The translations under genes were made by a program, and so were the position numbers. Source: Candidatus Woesearchaeota archaeon (GTDB lineage Archaea > Nanobdellota > Nanobdellia > Woesearchaeales > GW2011-AR4). From it: 24,249 nt of DNA. The stretch is taken from the NCBI GenBank assembly GCA_019323655.1, contig JAHWGX010000067.1:1-24249 (forward strand), written 5' to 3'. The notes beneath the pieces were generated by a model, which saw only the letters and a list, made by a program, of their open reading frames with translations, did not search any database and was not told the DNA's origin. This document shows, in pieces, positions 15,072 to 22,586 of this stretch; position 1 is the first letter of the stretch, and each line of letters opens with the position of its first letter.

Positions 15072-15079
15072 TTTTTAAA
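15072..15079 (+). promoter_or_regulatory. TATA box of topA
   Basis: TTTTTAAA centred 28-29 bases before the ATG at 15104, in a gap of only 49 bases after the NAD operon. Confidence 0.6.
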
Positions 15080-15103
15080 TTAAATATCTTTTTCTTGAAA
15101 TCC

Positions 15104-17356
15104 ATGTACGAACTGATAATAACTGAAAAGCCCAATGCGTCCAAAAAAATTGCAGAGGCTTTGGCAGAGGGCAAGCCGATTAAGGAAAATCTAAATGGGG
15201 TGCCCTATTACCAAATAACCCGCGGAAAAAAGGATATTGTTGTAGCATGCGCCGTCGGCCACTTATACGGGCTTGCTGAAAAAGAAAAGAAAGGATGGAT
15301 TTTTCCTGTTTTTGAAATTGAATGGAAGCCTGCTTCTGAGGTAAGCAGGAAATCAGGGTTTTCAAAAAAATATTTGGCAGCAATAAAAAAACTTGCGAAA
15401 GGTGCAAATGAATTCACTGTTGCCACGGATTATGACCAGGAAGGGTCTGTGATTGGCAAGAATATAATTTTTTTTGCATGCGGTAAAAAAGATGCATGCA
15501 GAATGAAATTCTCAACACTCACAAAGCCCGATTTGGTGGAGGCATATGAGAATAAAAGCAAACATCTTGACTGGGGGCAGGCGGAAGCCGGAGACGCGCG
15601 CCATCATCTGGATTTCTTTAACGGGATAAATTACTCAAGAGCGCTCACATCCTCAATAAAAACAGCAGGCAGCTTTAAGATAATGTCTACCGGAAGGGTG
15701 CAGGGGCCTGCCCTGAAGATAATAGCTGACAGGGAAAAGGAAATTAAGGCATTTAAGCCTGTGCCGTTTTGGCAGATAGAGCTAAAAGGTAATGTAAATA
15801 AAGGGGATGTTACAGCGTGGCACAAGGAAGACAAGTTCTGGGAAAAAGAGAAAGCCAATAAAGTTATGAAAAAGGTGAAAGGAGCAAAAGAGGCTTTTGT
15901 CTGCAATAAAGAGAAGAGAGAGTTTAAACAATCACCTCCTGTCCCTTTTGACCTTACTGCTCTGCAGGTGGAATCTTACCGGTGCCATAAGATAAGCCCA
16001 AAAGAGACTTTGGAGATTGCACAGGAGCTTTACACCTCCGGGTTTATTTCTTACCCAAGAACATCTTCCCAGCAGCTGCCTGATAAGATAGGGTTTAAAA
16101 AAATTTTGGCAGATATCTCAAAGCAGAAAAATTATTCACAGTTAGCTAAAAAATTATTGTCAAAGCAGTACCTGAAGCCGAACAACGGAAAAAAGACAGA
16201 CCCGGCGCACCCTGCCATTTACCCGACAGGAATAATCCCCGGAGGCATTAACCCGAGAGAAGAGAAGATTTATGATTTGATTGTAAAGCGGTTCATGGCG
16301 ACTTTTGCAGAGCCTGCTTTGAGGGAGACAATGACCATAGGCATAAACTGCAGAGACGAGATTTTTATTGCAAAAGGCACAAGGACTATAGAAAAAGGAT
16401 GGCATGTTTTTTACGAGCCGTATGTCAAGCTTGAGGAAGAAGAACTTCCCAGAGTAAACAAAAATGACAAGGTTAATGTAAAGAAAATCCAACTGCATAG
16501 CAAGGAAACAACTCCACCAAAGAGATACACTCCGGCTTCAATAATAAAAGAGCTTGAGCGGAGGGGCTTGGGCACAAAAGCCACAAGGTCAGAAATTGTA
16601 GACACCTTATTCCAGAGAGGCTATGTAACCGGGAAAGCAATTGAAGCCACCAATTTAGGAATAAAAACAGTCGAGACATTGGAAAAGCACTGCCCGAAAA
16701 TAGTTGATGAGGCGTTGACCAGGCATTTTGAAGAGGAGATGGAGGATATAAGGGAAGGGAAAATAAAAAGCGAGGATGTTTTGAATGAGGCAAAAAAAGC
16801 AATCTCTGCCATAATAAATGATTTTAAGAAGCATGAAAAGGAAATCGGAAAGGAGCTTTTAAATGCAAATATTGAAACAAGAAATGAATTGACGACCTTA
16901 GGCAAGTGCCCTGTGTGCAAGAAAGGAGATATGCAAATAAGGAGGGGGAAGTTTGGAAGCTTTGCAGCATGCAACCTATACCCCCAATGCAAAACTACTT
17001 TTTCTCTGCCTTCAAATGCCTTAATAAAGCCTGCAGGCAATATATGCGAGACATGCAGTTACCCCAAGGTGTTAGCCATTAAAAAGGGAAAAAGGCCAAC
17101 AGAATTCTGCTTAAATCCAAAGTGCCCATCAAAGCATGTTGAGGGGGATGCAGGAAAAGAGGCAAAGGAAATCGCCAAGGGCATTATCGAGAAGGAATGC
17201 CCCCAATGCAAGGAGGGAAAACTGGTTTTAAGGGGCTCGATTTACGGGAAGTTTTACGGATGCTCCAAGTATCCCAAGTGCAAATATACAGAAAAATTAG
17301 GCGAAGGGCCTTTGAAAGAAGATTTTGGGAAAAAGAAGAGTTCTAATAAAAATTAG
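15104..17356 (+). CDS. topA: DNA topoisomerase I, archaeal type IA
   Basis: A 750-residue enzyme that relaxes negatively supercoiled DNA by passing strands through a transient 5'-phosphotyrosine break. The Toprim domain has ITEKP with E8 (6-10) and ATDYDQEG (107-114), the archaeal form of the metal-binding DxDxE. The catalytic Tyr is Y317 in GFISYPRTSSQQLP. After the four-domain core come three C4-type zinc ribbons: CPVC...CNLYPQC, CETC...CLNPKC and CPQC...CSKYPKC, then a Lys/Ser-rich tail. Promoter spacing fits the ATG at 15104 rather than a TTG at 15095. It overlaps the convergent Lrp gene by four bases. It is not a reverse gyrase: no helicase domain is present. Confidence 0.95.
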   Translation: MYELIITEKPNASKKIAEALAEGKPIKENLNGVPYYQITRGKKDIVVACAVGHLYGLAEKEKKGWIFPVFEIEWKPASEVSRKSGFSKKYLAAIKKLAKGANEFTVATDYDQEGSVIGKNIIFFACGKKDACRMKFSTLTKPDLVEAYENKSKHLDWGQAEAGDARHHLDFFNGINYSRALTSSIKTAGSFKIMSTGRVQGPALKIIADREKEIKAFKPVPFWQIELKGNVNKGDVTAWHKEDKFWEKEKANKVMKKVKGAKEAFVCNKEKREFKQSPPVPFDLTALQVESYRCHKISPKETLEIAQELYTSGFISYPRTSSQQLPDKIGFKKILADISKQKNYSQLAKKLLSKQYLKPNNGKKTDPAHPAIYPTGIIPGGINPREEKIYDLIVKRFMATFAEPALRETMTIGINCRDEIFIAKGTRTIEKGWHVFYEPYVKLEEEELPRVNKNDKVNVKKIQLHSKETTPPKRYTPASIIKELERRGLGTKATRSEIVDTLFQRGYVTGKAIEATNLGIKTVETLEKHCPKIVDEALTRHFEEEMEDIREGKIKSEDVLNEAKKAISAIINDFKKHEKEIGKELLNANIETRNELTTLGKCPVCKKGDMQIRRGKFGSFAACNLYPQCKTTFSLPSNALIKPAGNICETCSYPKVLAIKKGKRPTEFCLNPKCPSKHVEGDAGKEAKEIAKGIIEKECPQCKEGKLVLRGSIYGKFYGCSKYPKCKYTEKLGEGPLKEDFGKKKSSNKN

Positions 17357-18312
17357 ATTATGGTGCTGTAGTCCCTTCCATACTCTCTCGTTATAGTAAT
17401 AGCTTCGTAACTTCTGATAATATGTTTAAATCTATTTTTTATTTCATTCATTATTTTGTAAAATTCGTCAAAGTTCTTTACCTCCAACTCTAATTCTATT
17501 TCCCATGGACCAACGAGGTTTGTCAGGGCTGTAACATTCCGATGCCCTAAACAATACTTTACTAGATCTTCATATTCAATCTTAGTATAATTATGCAGGT
17601 ATACAAATGATTTACAGAATTCCATACCTATTTTCTCTAAATTTAATCCAATGTAGTAATTTTGTATAACCCCTCTTTTTTCAAGACTTTTAATTCTGTT
17701 AATTACCCAACTGCTTGATTGTTTTACTTCTCTTGCAATCTCTATTACAGGTTTTCTGCAATTTTTAGTCAATATTTTGATTATTTTTATATCTAAGTCA
17801 TCAACAATTTTTTTAACCTTACCACCAATTTTCGAGATGATAATTCCTTTATCATTTGCCAACCATTTTCTGTTTACTATGTAGTACTCCGACATTAATA
17901 AGAACTTTTTATCCAGGACATATTTTCCAAATTTTTCTAATAATTCGCTTATCAGCTCTTGAATTTCAAAGTTGTCTTTTACATAGGAAACAAAGATACA
18001 ATCCCACCTTCCGCTGCAGAAAACAACCCAGCCTATTTTGGGGTGATTCTTGAGGAAATTAAAGATTTCATCTTCTTTTTCTTTATCGGCATTCTGGAAC
18101 TGGAGTGCTACCTTGCATAAGATTAATCCTATTTTTGAAACATCAACTTCTGCGAAATATCTTATTATTACCTTTTCTCTTTGGAGTTTTTTTAGCCTGT
18201 AATTTACACCATCTTTGCTTAATCTTAGTTTTTTTGCCAATTTGCTTATGCTTATTCTGCTGTTCTGATCCAATAAGGATAGTATCTTCCTGTCCTTTTG
18301 ATTAAGTTCCAT
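17353..18312 (-). CDS. Tandem Lrp/AsnC-type transcription regulator
   Basis: A 319-residue protein made of two Lrp-like units in a row. Unit one: helix-turn-helix at about 3-50 (LNQKDRKILSLLDQNSRIS, LSKDGVNYRLKKL), then a sensor-like domain to about 150. Unit two: helix-turn-helix at about 170-217 (LDIKIIKILTKNCRKPVIEIA, SSWVINRIKSLEKRGVI), then a second sensor-like domain. Normal Lrp proteins have one unit of about 150 residues and dimerise, so this may act as a built-in dimer. The ligand is unknown; amino acids are usual for the family. The ATG at 18312 is preferred over a TTG at 18324 because of its TATA element. It is divergent from an orphan gene that is a natural candidate target. Confidence 0.88.
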   Translation of the reverse strand: MELNQKDRKILSLLDQNSRISISKLAKKLRLSKDGVNYRLKKLQREKVIIRYFAEVDVSKIGLILCKVALQFQNADKEKEDEIFNFLKNHPKIGWVVFCSGRWDCIFVSYVKDNFEIQELISELLEKFGKYVLDKKFLLMSEYYIVNRKWLANDKGIIISKIGGKVKKIVDDLDIKIIKILTKNCRKPVIEIAREVKQSSSWVINRIKSLEKRGVIQNYYIGLNLEKIGMEFCKSFVYLHNYTKIEYEDLVKYCLGHRNVTALTNLVGPWEIELELEVKNFDEFYKIMNEIKNRFKHIIRSYEAITITREYGRDYSTII

Positions 18313-18336
18313 ATTTTCGTTCAAAATTAAATATAT

Positions 18337-18344
18337 TATATAAA
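18337..18344 (-). promoter_or_regulatory. TATA box of the tandem Lrp gene
   Basis: Minus-strand TTTATATA centred about 28 bases before the ATG at 18312. Confidence 0.55.
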
Positions 18345-18371
18345 TTTTTCTATTTTAGATTAAAATTATTA

Positions 18372-18390
18372 CAAAAATTTTATATTTTTG
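18372..18390. promoter_or_regulatory. Inverted repeat over the orphan-gene promoter
   Basis: CAAAAAT, five bases, ATTTTTG: seven-base perfect arms covering the TATA element (18378-18385, about 29 bases before the ATG at 18411). It could be an operator for the divergent Lrp-type regulator, but in such AT-rich sequence chance is a real alternative. Confidence 0.3.
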
Positions 18391-18410
18391 AAAATTAACT
18401 AACAGGCAAA

Positions 18411-19082
18411 ATGTCGGGATGTAGTTCAGGTAATATGCCTCATGCTGATTACACATATGAGGAATTTGAAGAGTTATTAGGCAGGTATTACCTTAGTTTG
18501 CTTCCCTTGAAAAACAGTGTAAGACCTGAAGATAGGAGAGATTACCAAACGGCAATGTGTATTCTTAATGAATTGGCATTTAGGCATGGAGTCCAATTTC
18601 CAGAGGAGGCTGTAAAAAATCCAAGATACTTTAGTTACAGGCATGACCAGTTTGGAGGGTCGTTATTCTGTCTTAATACGGATTTTCTTTTCTTTGGAGA
18701 GACCATAACACCTACAGATGAGGAAGACTGCCAAATGGCACTTGACGTCCTGTGGGGCATTATAAAAAAATATTCAGAAAATAGGGTGGAAAATGTAGAG
18801 CCACTTTCAAATCTCTCGATGGTTACCAGAATTAGCTCTATTTATGATGAATCTGGCGTCAGAGCAGATCCAGAAACAACACAGGATAAGGACAGACTTA
18901 AACAGATTATTCTGGGGGTTTTGGGCAGACATAACATTGCGGAAATTGTCTATAGGACTAATGGGGAACAGACAGTCCTTACACTTGGAAGTTGGAACCC
19001 TTCCTACAAAAGAAAAACTTTAGCGGATGTTTTGGCGGAAGAGGAAAGTTTTTTCTTATTAGAATGGAATTTCCCCTCCTGA
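18411..19082 (+). CDS. Orphan soluble protein, function unknown
   Basis: A 223-residue acidic, soluble protein with no signal peptide or membrane segment. It begins MSGCSSGNMPHADYTYEEFEE, has a helical N-terminal region with an RPEDRRDYQTAMCILNELAFRHG segment (38-60), a repeat-like echo at PTDEEDCQMALDVLWGIIKKY (101-121), and a C-terminal part with alternating strands (AEIVYRTNGEQTVLTLGSWNP). The two segments D-x-x-D-x-Q-x-A-like followed by a helix suggest a possible internal duplication. The start is an ATG 29-30 bases after a TATA element. I do not recognise a family. Divergent placement next to the tandem Lrp gene suggests that this regulator controls it. Confidence 0.7.
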   Translation: MSGCSSGNMPHADYTYEEFEELLGRYYLSLLPLKNSVRPEDRRDYQTAMCILNELAFRHGVQFPEEAVKNPRYFSYRHDQFGGSLFCLNTDFLFFGETITPTDEEDCQMALDVLWGIIKKYSENRVENVEPLSNLSMVTRISSIYDESGVRADPETTQDKDRLKQIILGVLGRHNIAEIVYRTNGEQTVLTLGSWNPSYKRKTLADVLAEEESFFLLEWNFPS

Positions 19083-19163
19083 AAATAGATTTGACTTTTT
19101 GAAAAATTTGCTAACTTTATTTTCTCTGCCTACAATTTCAACCTGGACTTTTTTCGCTTCCAT
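19059..19163 (-). CDS. Possible 34-aa basic small protein
   Basis: An ATG at 19163 opens 34 codons (begins MEAKKVQVEIVGREN, ends FSGGEIPF) with TAA at 19059-19061. A minus-strand TTTAAAC (19184-19190) is centred about 24 bases upstream, similar to the leaderless spacing of other genes here. The last eight codons overlap the 3' end of the orphan gene on the other strand. The remaining part of 19083-19293 holds only the promoter of the next gene. Confidence 0.25.
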   Translation of the reverse strand: MEAKKVQVEIVGRENKVSKFFKKSNLFSGGEIPF

Positions 19164-19262
19164 GAGGTAATTATATCAATTTTGTTTAAAAGGTTTATTA
19201 TGTTTTATTATGGGCATAAAGAATAATCAGAAATGATAACCTTCTGCATCTGAATGTAAAAT

Positions 19263-19270
19263 ATTTTAAA
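19263..19270 (+). promoter_or_regulatory. TATA box of the Lon-type peptidase gene
   Basis: ATTTTAAA centred 27-28 bases before the ATG at 19294; it supports that start over GTG 19276. Confidence 0.55.
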
Positions 19271-19293
19271 CCAGCGTGTTTTCTGAGTTGCAT

Positions 19294-21075
19294 ATGAGAA
19301 AACTGATAATACTTTGTTTATTATTGGCAAGCCTTTTGCTTCCCGATATAAATGCTGAAAGAGGGCATATGAAGCTTTTGGCGGTCAGTGAAACAAATGA
19401 CGGCTATAAGGGAGGGATTGCTGACCTTTACCTCGAGGTAAAGCCAGGCTCCGGCAGGGTTTTTTTGGAGACCTTCCCCCTTACAAAGCTGGATACGCAG
19501 ATATCAACAAGGTTTGCAAAAGAGATAGCATGCGATTTTGCAGATATTGACTGTGGTAAGTTTGATTTTTTTTATACAATAACTGCTGATTCTCCGATAG
19601 TGGCAGGCCCGAGCGCAGGGGCAGCAATTTCTGTTCTGACATTTTCATTGATTAAGGATGTTGATTTTGATGGCAATACTGTAATAAGCGGGACTATTAA
19701 CTCAGGCGGTTTGATTGGCCCTGTAGGGGGGTTAAAAGCGAAAATTGAGGCAGCGCATGAGGCCGGACTGAAAAAAGTCTTAATACCTCCGGGGGAATAT
19801 ATAGACGGGGAAAATTTTGAGGAAAACAGCAGCATAAATGAAAGTTTTGACTTTAGCGAATTAAGCGCAGAATATGGGATTGAAATAAAGGAAGTTGGGA
19901 CTCTGGATGAGGCTGTATTTGAATTTACAGGAAGAAGATTCAGGGAGAAAAAGGCAAATTTGACCATAAGCCAGGACTACAAAGACACGATGAAGATGCT
20001 GGCCATTCAGCTGTGCTCAAGAAGCACAAACCTAAGAAACAAAGTTTCTGATTTTGCAGGAGGCAATGAAACAGGGCTTGTCCTGGTCAGCGCAGTTAAC
20101 ATGTCTGATAAAGGAAAGGACTCTTTTAATGAGGGCAGGTATTATTCCTCAGCAAGCTACTGCTTTGGCGCTAATGTAGAATTTAACTATTTGTCTTTAT
20201 TGCAGCTAAATCTGACGGAGGGGGGCATAAAAGAAAAGGCTGATGAACTTAGGCAGGAGATACAAAATTTCGATGAGTCTATAGAAGGGGAGGAGATAAA
20301 GACTATAACAGATTTGGAATCTTATATGATTGTTAAGGAAAGGCTGACAGAAGCCCATGATTTTCTGGATATCATTCTTGGCAATATTGATGATAAAGAG
20401 GAGAGTTTGCACAATCTGGCTTACGCTGTTGAGAGGCTTAACTCGGCAAAGTCCTGGTCAACGTTTTTTGGAAAGTCCGGAAAAGAGTTTGTTTTTAATG
20501 ACGAGATAATAGAAAATGCGTGCAGGACAAAGCTCTCAGAAGTTGAGGAGCGCCTGCAGTATGTGCAGCTTTATCTGATTCAGGATCTGGAGGCTACAAG
20601 AAAGGAGATGGACTATGCGTACAATGATTTGCAGCAGGGAGACTATGAACTTTGCCTTTTCAAGGCAAGCAAGGCGAAAGCAAATGTCGACTCGATCCTT
20701 AGCGTTTTTGGAGTGAAAAGCGATAATATAAGCAGCATAATAAGCCAGAAGCTTGGTGTTGTTGAAAGAAATTTGGTTGAGGAAACTGAAAGAGGAGTGT
20801 TTCCTATTCTAGGATACAGCTACTTTGAGTATGCAAATTCCTTAAAAGATTCAGACCCTTTTTCTGCATTGCTCTACTCTGAATATGCGCTGGAATTGGG
20901 CAATCTGGATATATACTTTAAGGATATTCCCGGAGGCAGGCTAAATTTAGATTTGGGAATTGACAATAAGATGATTATAGTTTTACTTATTGGCATAGTT
21001 ATAGGAATTTTTGTTGCCAATATAACCGGATTTAAGAAGACAAAGGGCAAAAGAATTAAATCAAAAAGAAAATAA
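19294..21075 (+). CDS. Membrane-anchored S16 (Lon-type) peptidase without ATPase
   Basis: A 593-residue exported protein. A signal peptide or anchor (residues 2-21) precedes an S16 peptidase domain with the Ser-Lys dyad in family context: AGPSAGAAIS with S107 and GLIGPVGGLKAKIEAAHEAGLKKVLIP with K150. The 43-residue Ser-Lys spacing equals that of E. coli Lon (S679, K722). Residues about 220-550 are helical and coiled-coil-like, with possible N-glycosylation sequons, and a C-terminal membrane helix (about 560-580) is followed by a basic tail, placing the peptidase outside the cytoplasm. No AAA+ ATPase is present, unlike Lon or archaeal LonB, so unfolded or small substrates, or signalling cleavage, are likely (inference). 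The ATG at 19294 gives a clean signal peptide and fits the promoter. Confidence 0.88.
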   Translation: MRKLIILCLLLASLLLPDINAERGHMKLLAVSETNDGYKGGIADLYLEVKPGSGRVFLETFPLTKLDTQISTRFAKEIACDFADIDCGKFDFFYTITADSPIVAGPSAGAAISVLTFSLIKDVDFDGNTVISGTINSGGLIGPVGGLKAKIEAAHEAGLKKVLIPPGEYIDGENFEENSSINESFDFSELSAEYGIEIKEVGTLDEAVFEFTGRRFREKKANLTISQDYKDTMKMLAIQLCSRSTNLRNKVSDFAGGNETGLVLVSAVNMSDKGKDSFNEGRYYSSASYCFGANVEFNYLSLLQLNLTEGGIKEKADELRQEIQNFDESIEGEEIKTITDLESYMIVKERLTEAHDFLDIILGNIDDKEESLHNLAYAVERLNSAKSWSTFFGKSGKEFVFNDEIIENACRTKLSEVEERLQYVQLYLIQDLEATRKEMDYAYNDLQQGDYELCLFKASKAKANVDSILSVFGVKSDNISSIISQKLGVVERNLVEETERGVFPILGYSYFEYANSLKDSDPFSALLYSEYALELGNLDIYFKDIPGGRLNLDLGIDNKMIIVLLIGIVIGIFVANITGFKKTKGKRIKSKRK

Positions 21076-21090
21076 TTTAGGATTATAAAA

Positions 21091-21120
21091 CCCCAGCAAT
21101 ACTCAAGAGCATTGCCAGGG
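21091..21120. repeat. Interrupted stem-loop after the Lon-type gene
   Basis: CCC and GCAAT (21091-21100) can pair with ATTGC and GGG (21111-21120) around a ten-base loop, with a two-base internal mismatch. It lies downstream of a TATA-like TTATAAAA at 21083-21090. Confidence 0.35.
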
Positions 21121-21133
21121 AAAAAGAGGTGAT

Positions 21134-21163
21134 AGATTATTGTTGATTACTCAACAATAGTCT
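21134..21163. repeat. 13-bp stem-loop with four-base loop
   Basis: Bases 21134-21146 pair with 21151-21163 (core ATTGTTGA / TCAACAAT, one G-U pair) around a TTAC loop, between the Lon-type gene and the PLD gene promoter. It could be an RNA hairpin that ends or stabilises the upstream transcript, or a dyad operator for the PLD gene, which starts about 60 bases further on. Confidence 0.5.
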
Positions 21164-21190
21164 TATCTTCTTATTACTTTAAAATAGTAC

Positions 21191-21200
21191 TTATATTTAA
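21191..21200 (+). promoter_or_regulatory. TATA box of the PLD-like gene
   Basis: TTATATTTAA centred about 29 bases before the ATG at 21225. A GGAG at 21214-21217 also sits seven bases before the ATG, so this gene may have a very short leader with a ribosome site. Confidence 0.55.
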
Positions 21201-21224
21201 ATTTTTCGCAATTGGAGCCTGAAA

Positions 21225-22229
21225 ATGAGATATTTTGCTTTTTTACTTTTTTTTACATTTTTTTTAATCAGTGGTTGTGAGAATGCGTTGACGGGAAATG
21301 CTGGTGCCCAGAATGTTTATGAGGACATAACAGCAGAAGCTTATTTTTGCCCAAGAGAGGACTGCAGCAAGATAATCAAGAATATGGTTGATAGTGCAGA
21401 AAAAAGTGTTCATTGCGCTTTCTTTGATTTAGACTTAAAAAATTTGATTAATGCTCTTGCAAAGAAGAGCCATAATGCTGATGTTAAAGTTATCATTGAC
21501 AAGAATAATTATGACAGCCAGATTAAAGGAGACGGTGTAAGGGTTGTAAAATCAAGCCAGTATATGCACAACAAGTTTTGCATTATAGACAAGAGTTTAG
21601 TATTAACAGGAAGCACAAATCCAACAAATAACGGGGCTGGTTTGAACAACAACAATATTGTAATCTTGGCTTCAAGATACCTTGCGGAAAACTATGAAGA
21701 TGAATTTGATGAGTTATGGAATGGCATATACGCTTCCGGCGATAATGTCAAATACAATAAGATTCACACTGATAAGGGCTTTATTGAGAATTATTTCTGC
21801 CCTGAGGACTGCCAGGAAACAGGTGGTGTAAAAAGGGTTGCCAGCTTGGTTAGCGAAGCTACTGAGTCTGTTAAGGCTGCAATATTCTCTTTTACTGATG
21901 AAGAACTTGCTGATGAGCTGCTTAAAGCAGACATAAGAGGCGTTAATGTGACAGTTTTAGTGGAAAGCAGGCAAAGGAATGTCATGAATTCGCAGTATAA
22001 AAGGCTAAAGGATTTTGGAGTTGATATTAAGGTGGACAGCAACAAATACAATATGCACCATAAATTTACAATAATAGATGGCAGTATAGTAATAACAGGA
22101 AGCCCGAATTACAGCTGGAGCGGAAATAACAGAAATGATGAGAATATGGTAGTTATTTATGATAAGAGTTTTGCTTTAGAGTTTATTAAAGAGTTTAACA
22201 GCATTTTTGATGAGGCCGAGGTAATTTAA
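21225..22229 (+). CDS. Phospholipase D-like (HKD) nuclease, lipoprotein
   Basis: A 334-residue exported protein of the PLD superfamily. A hydrophobic signal ends in a lipobox-like LISGC with Cys18. Two HKD motifs are intact: MHNKFCIID with H115, K117, D122 followed by GSTN, and MHHKFTIID with H278, K280, D285 followed by GSPN. Such bipartite enzymes hydrolyse phosphodiester bonds through a phosphohistidine; small members are often nucleases (Nuc-like), others act on lipids. Each half also begins with a YFCP..DC motif (residues 40-47 and 190-196), indicating an internal duplication including a Cys pair that may form a disulfide outside the cell. Lipid anchoring in archaea is inferred from the lipobox. 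The substrate is not decided by sequence. It is convergent with the Trm112-like gene, seven bases apart. Confidence 0.9.
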   Translation: MRYFAFLLFFTFFLISGCENALTGNAGAQNVYEDITAEAYFCPREDCSKIIKNMVDSAEKSVHCAFFDLDLKNLINALAKKSHNADVKVIIDKNNYDSQIKGDGVRVVKSSQYMHNKFCIIDKSLVLTGSTNPTNNGAGLNNNNIVILASRYLAENYEDEFDELWNGIYASGDNVKYNKIHTDKGFIENYFCPEDCQETGGVKRVASLVSEATESVKAAIFSFTDEELADELLKADIRGVNVTVLVESRQRNVMNSQYKRLKDFGVDIKVDSNKYNMHHKFTIIDGSIVITGSPNYSWSGNNRNDENMVVIYDKSFALEFIKEFNSIFDEAEVI

Positions 22230-22236
22230 AGCAAAT

Positions 22237-22410
22237 TTACTTTTTTTTGCCTTTAGAAGGCAATAACATAGGTATTCCCTGCTTAATAGGGTATTTTTGG
22301 CTGCATTTTACACAAATAAGGCTTTTTTTGTCTTTTGTGTAGCGCAAATTGGCTCTGCAGATGGGGCATGCCAAAATCCGGAACAAATCCTCTGGAAGGG
22401 GGTTTTTCAT
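22237..22410 (-). CDS. Trm112/UPF0434-like zinc protein, 57 aa
   Basis: A short gene, MKNPLPEDLFRILACPICRAN... to PMLLPSKGKKK, with two CxxC pairs (C15/C18 and C33/C36) forming a zinc ribbon, and the family pattern LxxLACPxC ... LICxxCxxxYPIxxGIPxLLP. This matches the Trm112/UPF0434 (YcaR) family. In archaea Trm112 is the small obligate partner that stabilises several methyltransferases, including Trm11/Trm-G10-type tRNA enzymes and the release-factor enzyme Mtq2. A Trm-G10-like gene is at 3467-4549 in this window, though not adjacent. The ATG at 22410 has a minus-strand TTTAAA element about 30 bases upstream. The run of eight T at 22241-22248 encodes its Lys-rich tail and may double as a terminator for the convergent PLD gene. 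Confidence 0.82.
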   Translation of the reverse strand: MKNPLPEDLFRILACPICRANLRYTKDKKSLICVKCSQKYPIKQGIPMLLPSKGKKK

Positions 22411-22457
22411 TGCAGTACCTCGTTTGTAGACCCAAACTTTAAATTTTAAGCGAAAAG

Positions 22458-22465
22458 TTTATATA
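22458..22465 (+). promoter_or_regulatory. Strong TATA box with BRE upstream of tfb
   Basis: TTTATATA preceded by CGAAAAG, a good match to a TFB-recognition element plus TATA box. Transcription would start near 22488, giving a leader of roughly 100 bases before the TFB start, unusual for this window. A second weaker element, TAATATATT at about 22542-22550, could drive a shorter transcript. Confidence 0.6.
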
Positions 22466-22503
22466 AGACTAGTGTTTTCTCTTTATAAAGTTTGTTGTTT
22501 TTT

Positions 22504-22569
22504 ATGGCTATTTTAAGACTTATTTTGCAAAAGGGTGGTTGTAATATATTAACCTTATGTTTCAAATAA
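22504..22569 (+). CDS. Possible 21-codon upstream ORF in the tfb leader
   Basis: An ATG at 22504 opens 21 codons (MAILRLILQKGGCNILTLCFK) and stops at 22567-22569, 22 bases before the TFB start. It would lie at the very 5' end of the long leader. Either a regulatory leader peptide or chance. Confidence 0.25.
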   Translation: MAILRLILQKGGCNILTLCFK

Positions 22570-22580
22570 ATGTAGGAATG

Positions 22581-22586
22581 GGTGAT
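22581..22586 (+). promoter_or_regulatory. Shine-Dalgarno site of tfb
   Basis: GGTGAT five bases before the ATG at 22592, complementary to the archaeal 16S 3' end; it fixes the start. Confidence 0.75.

Noticed and set aside
15631..17040. Several long open frames on the minus strand under topA
   Set aside because: They are hydrophobic, Ser/Leu/Phe-rich mirror translations of a clear topoisomerase gene and have no promoters.
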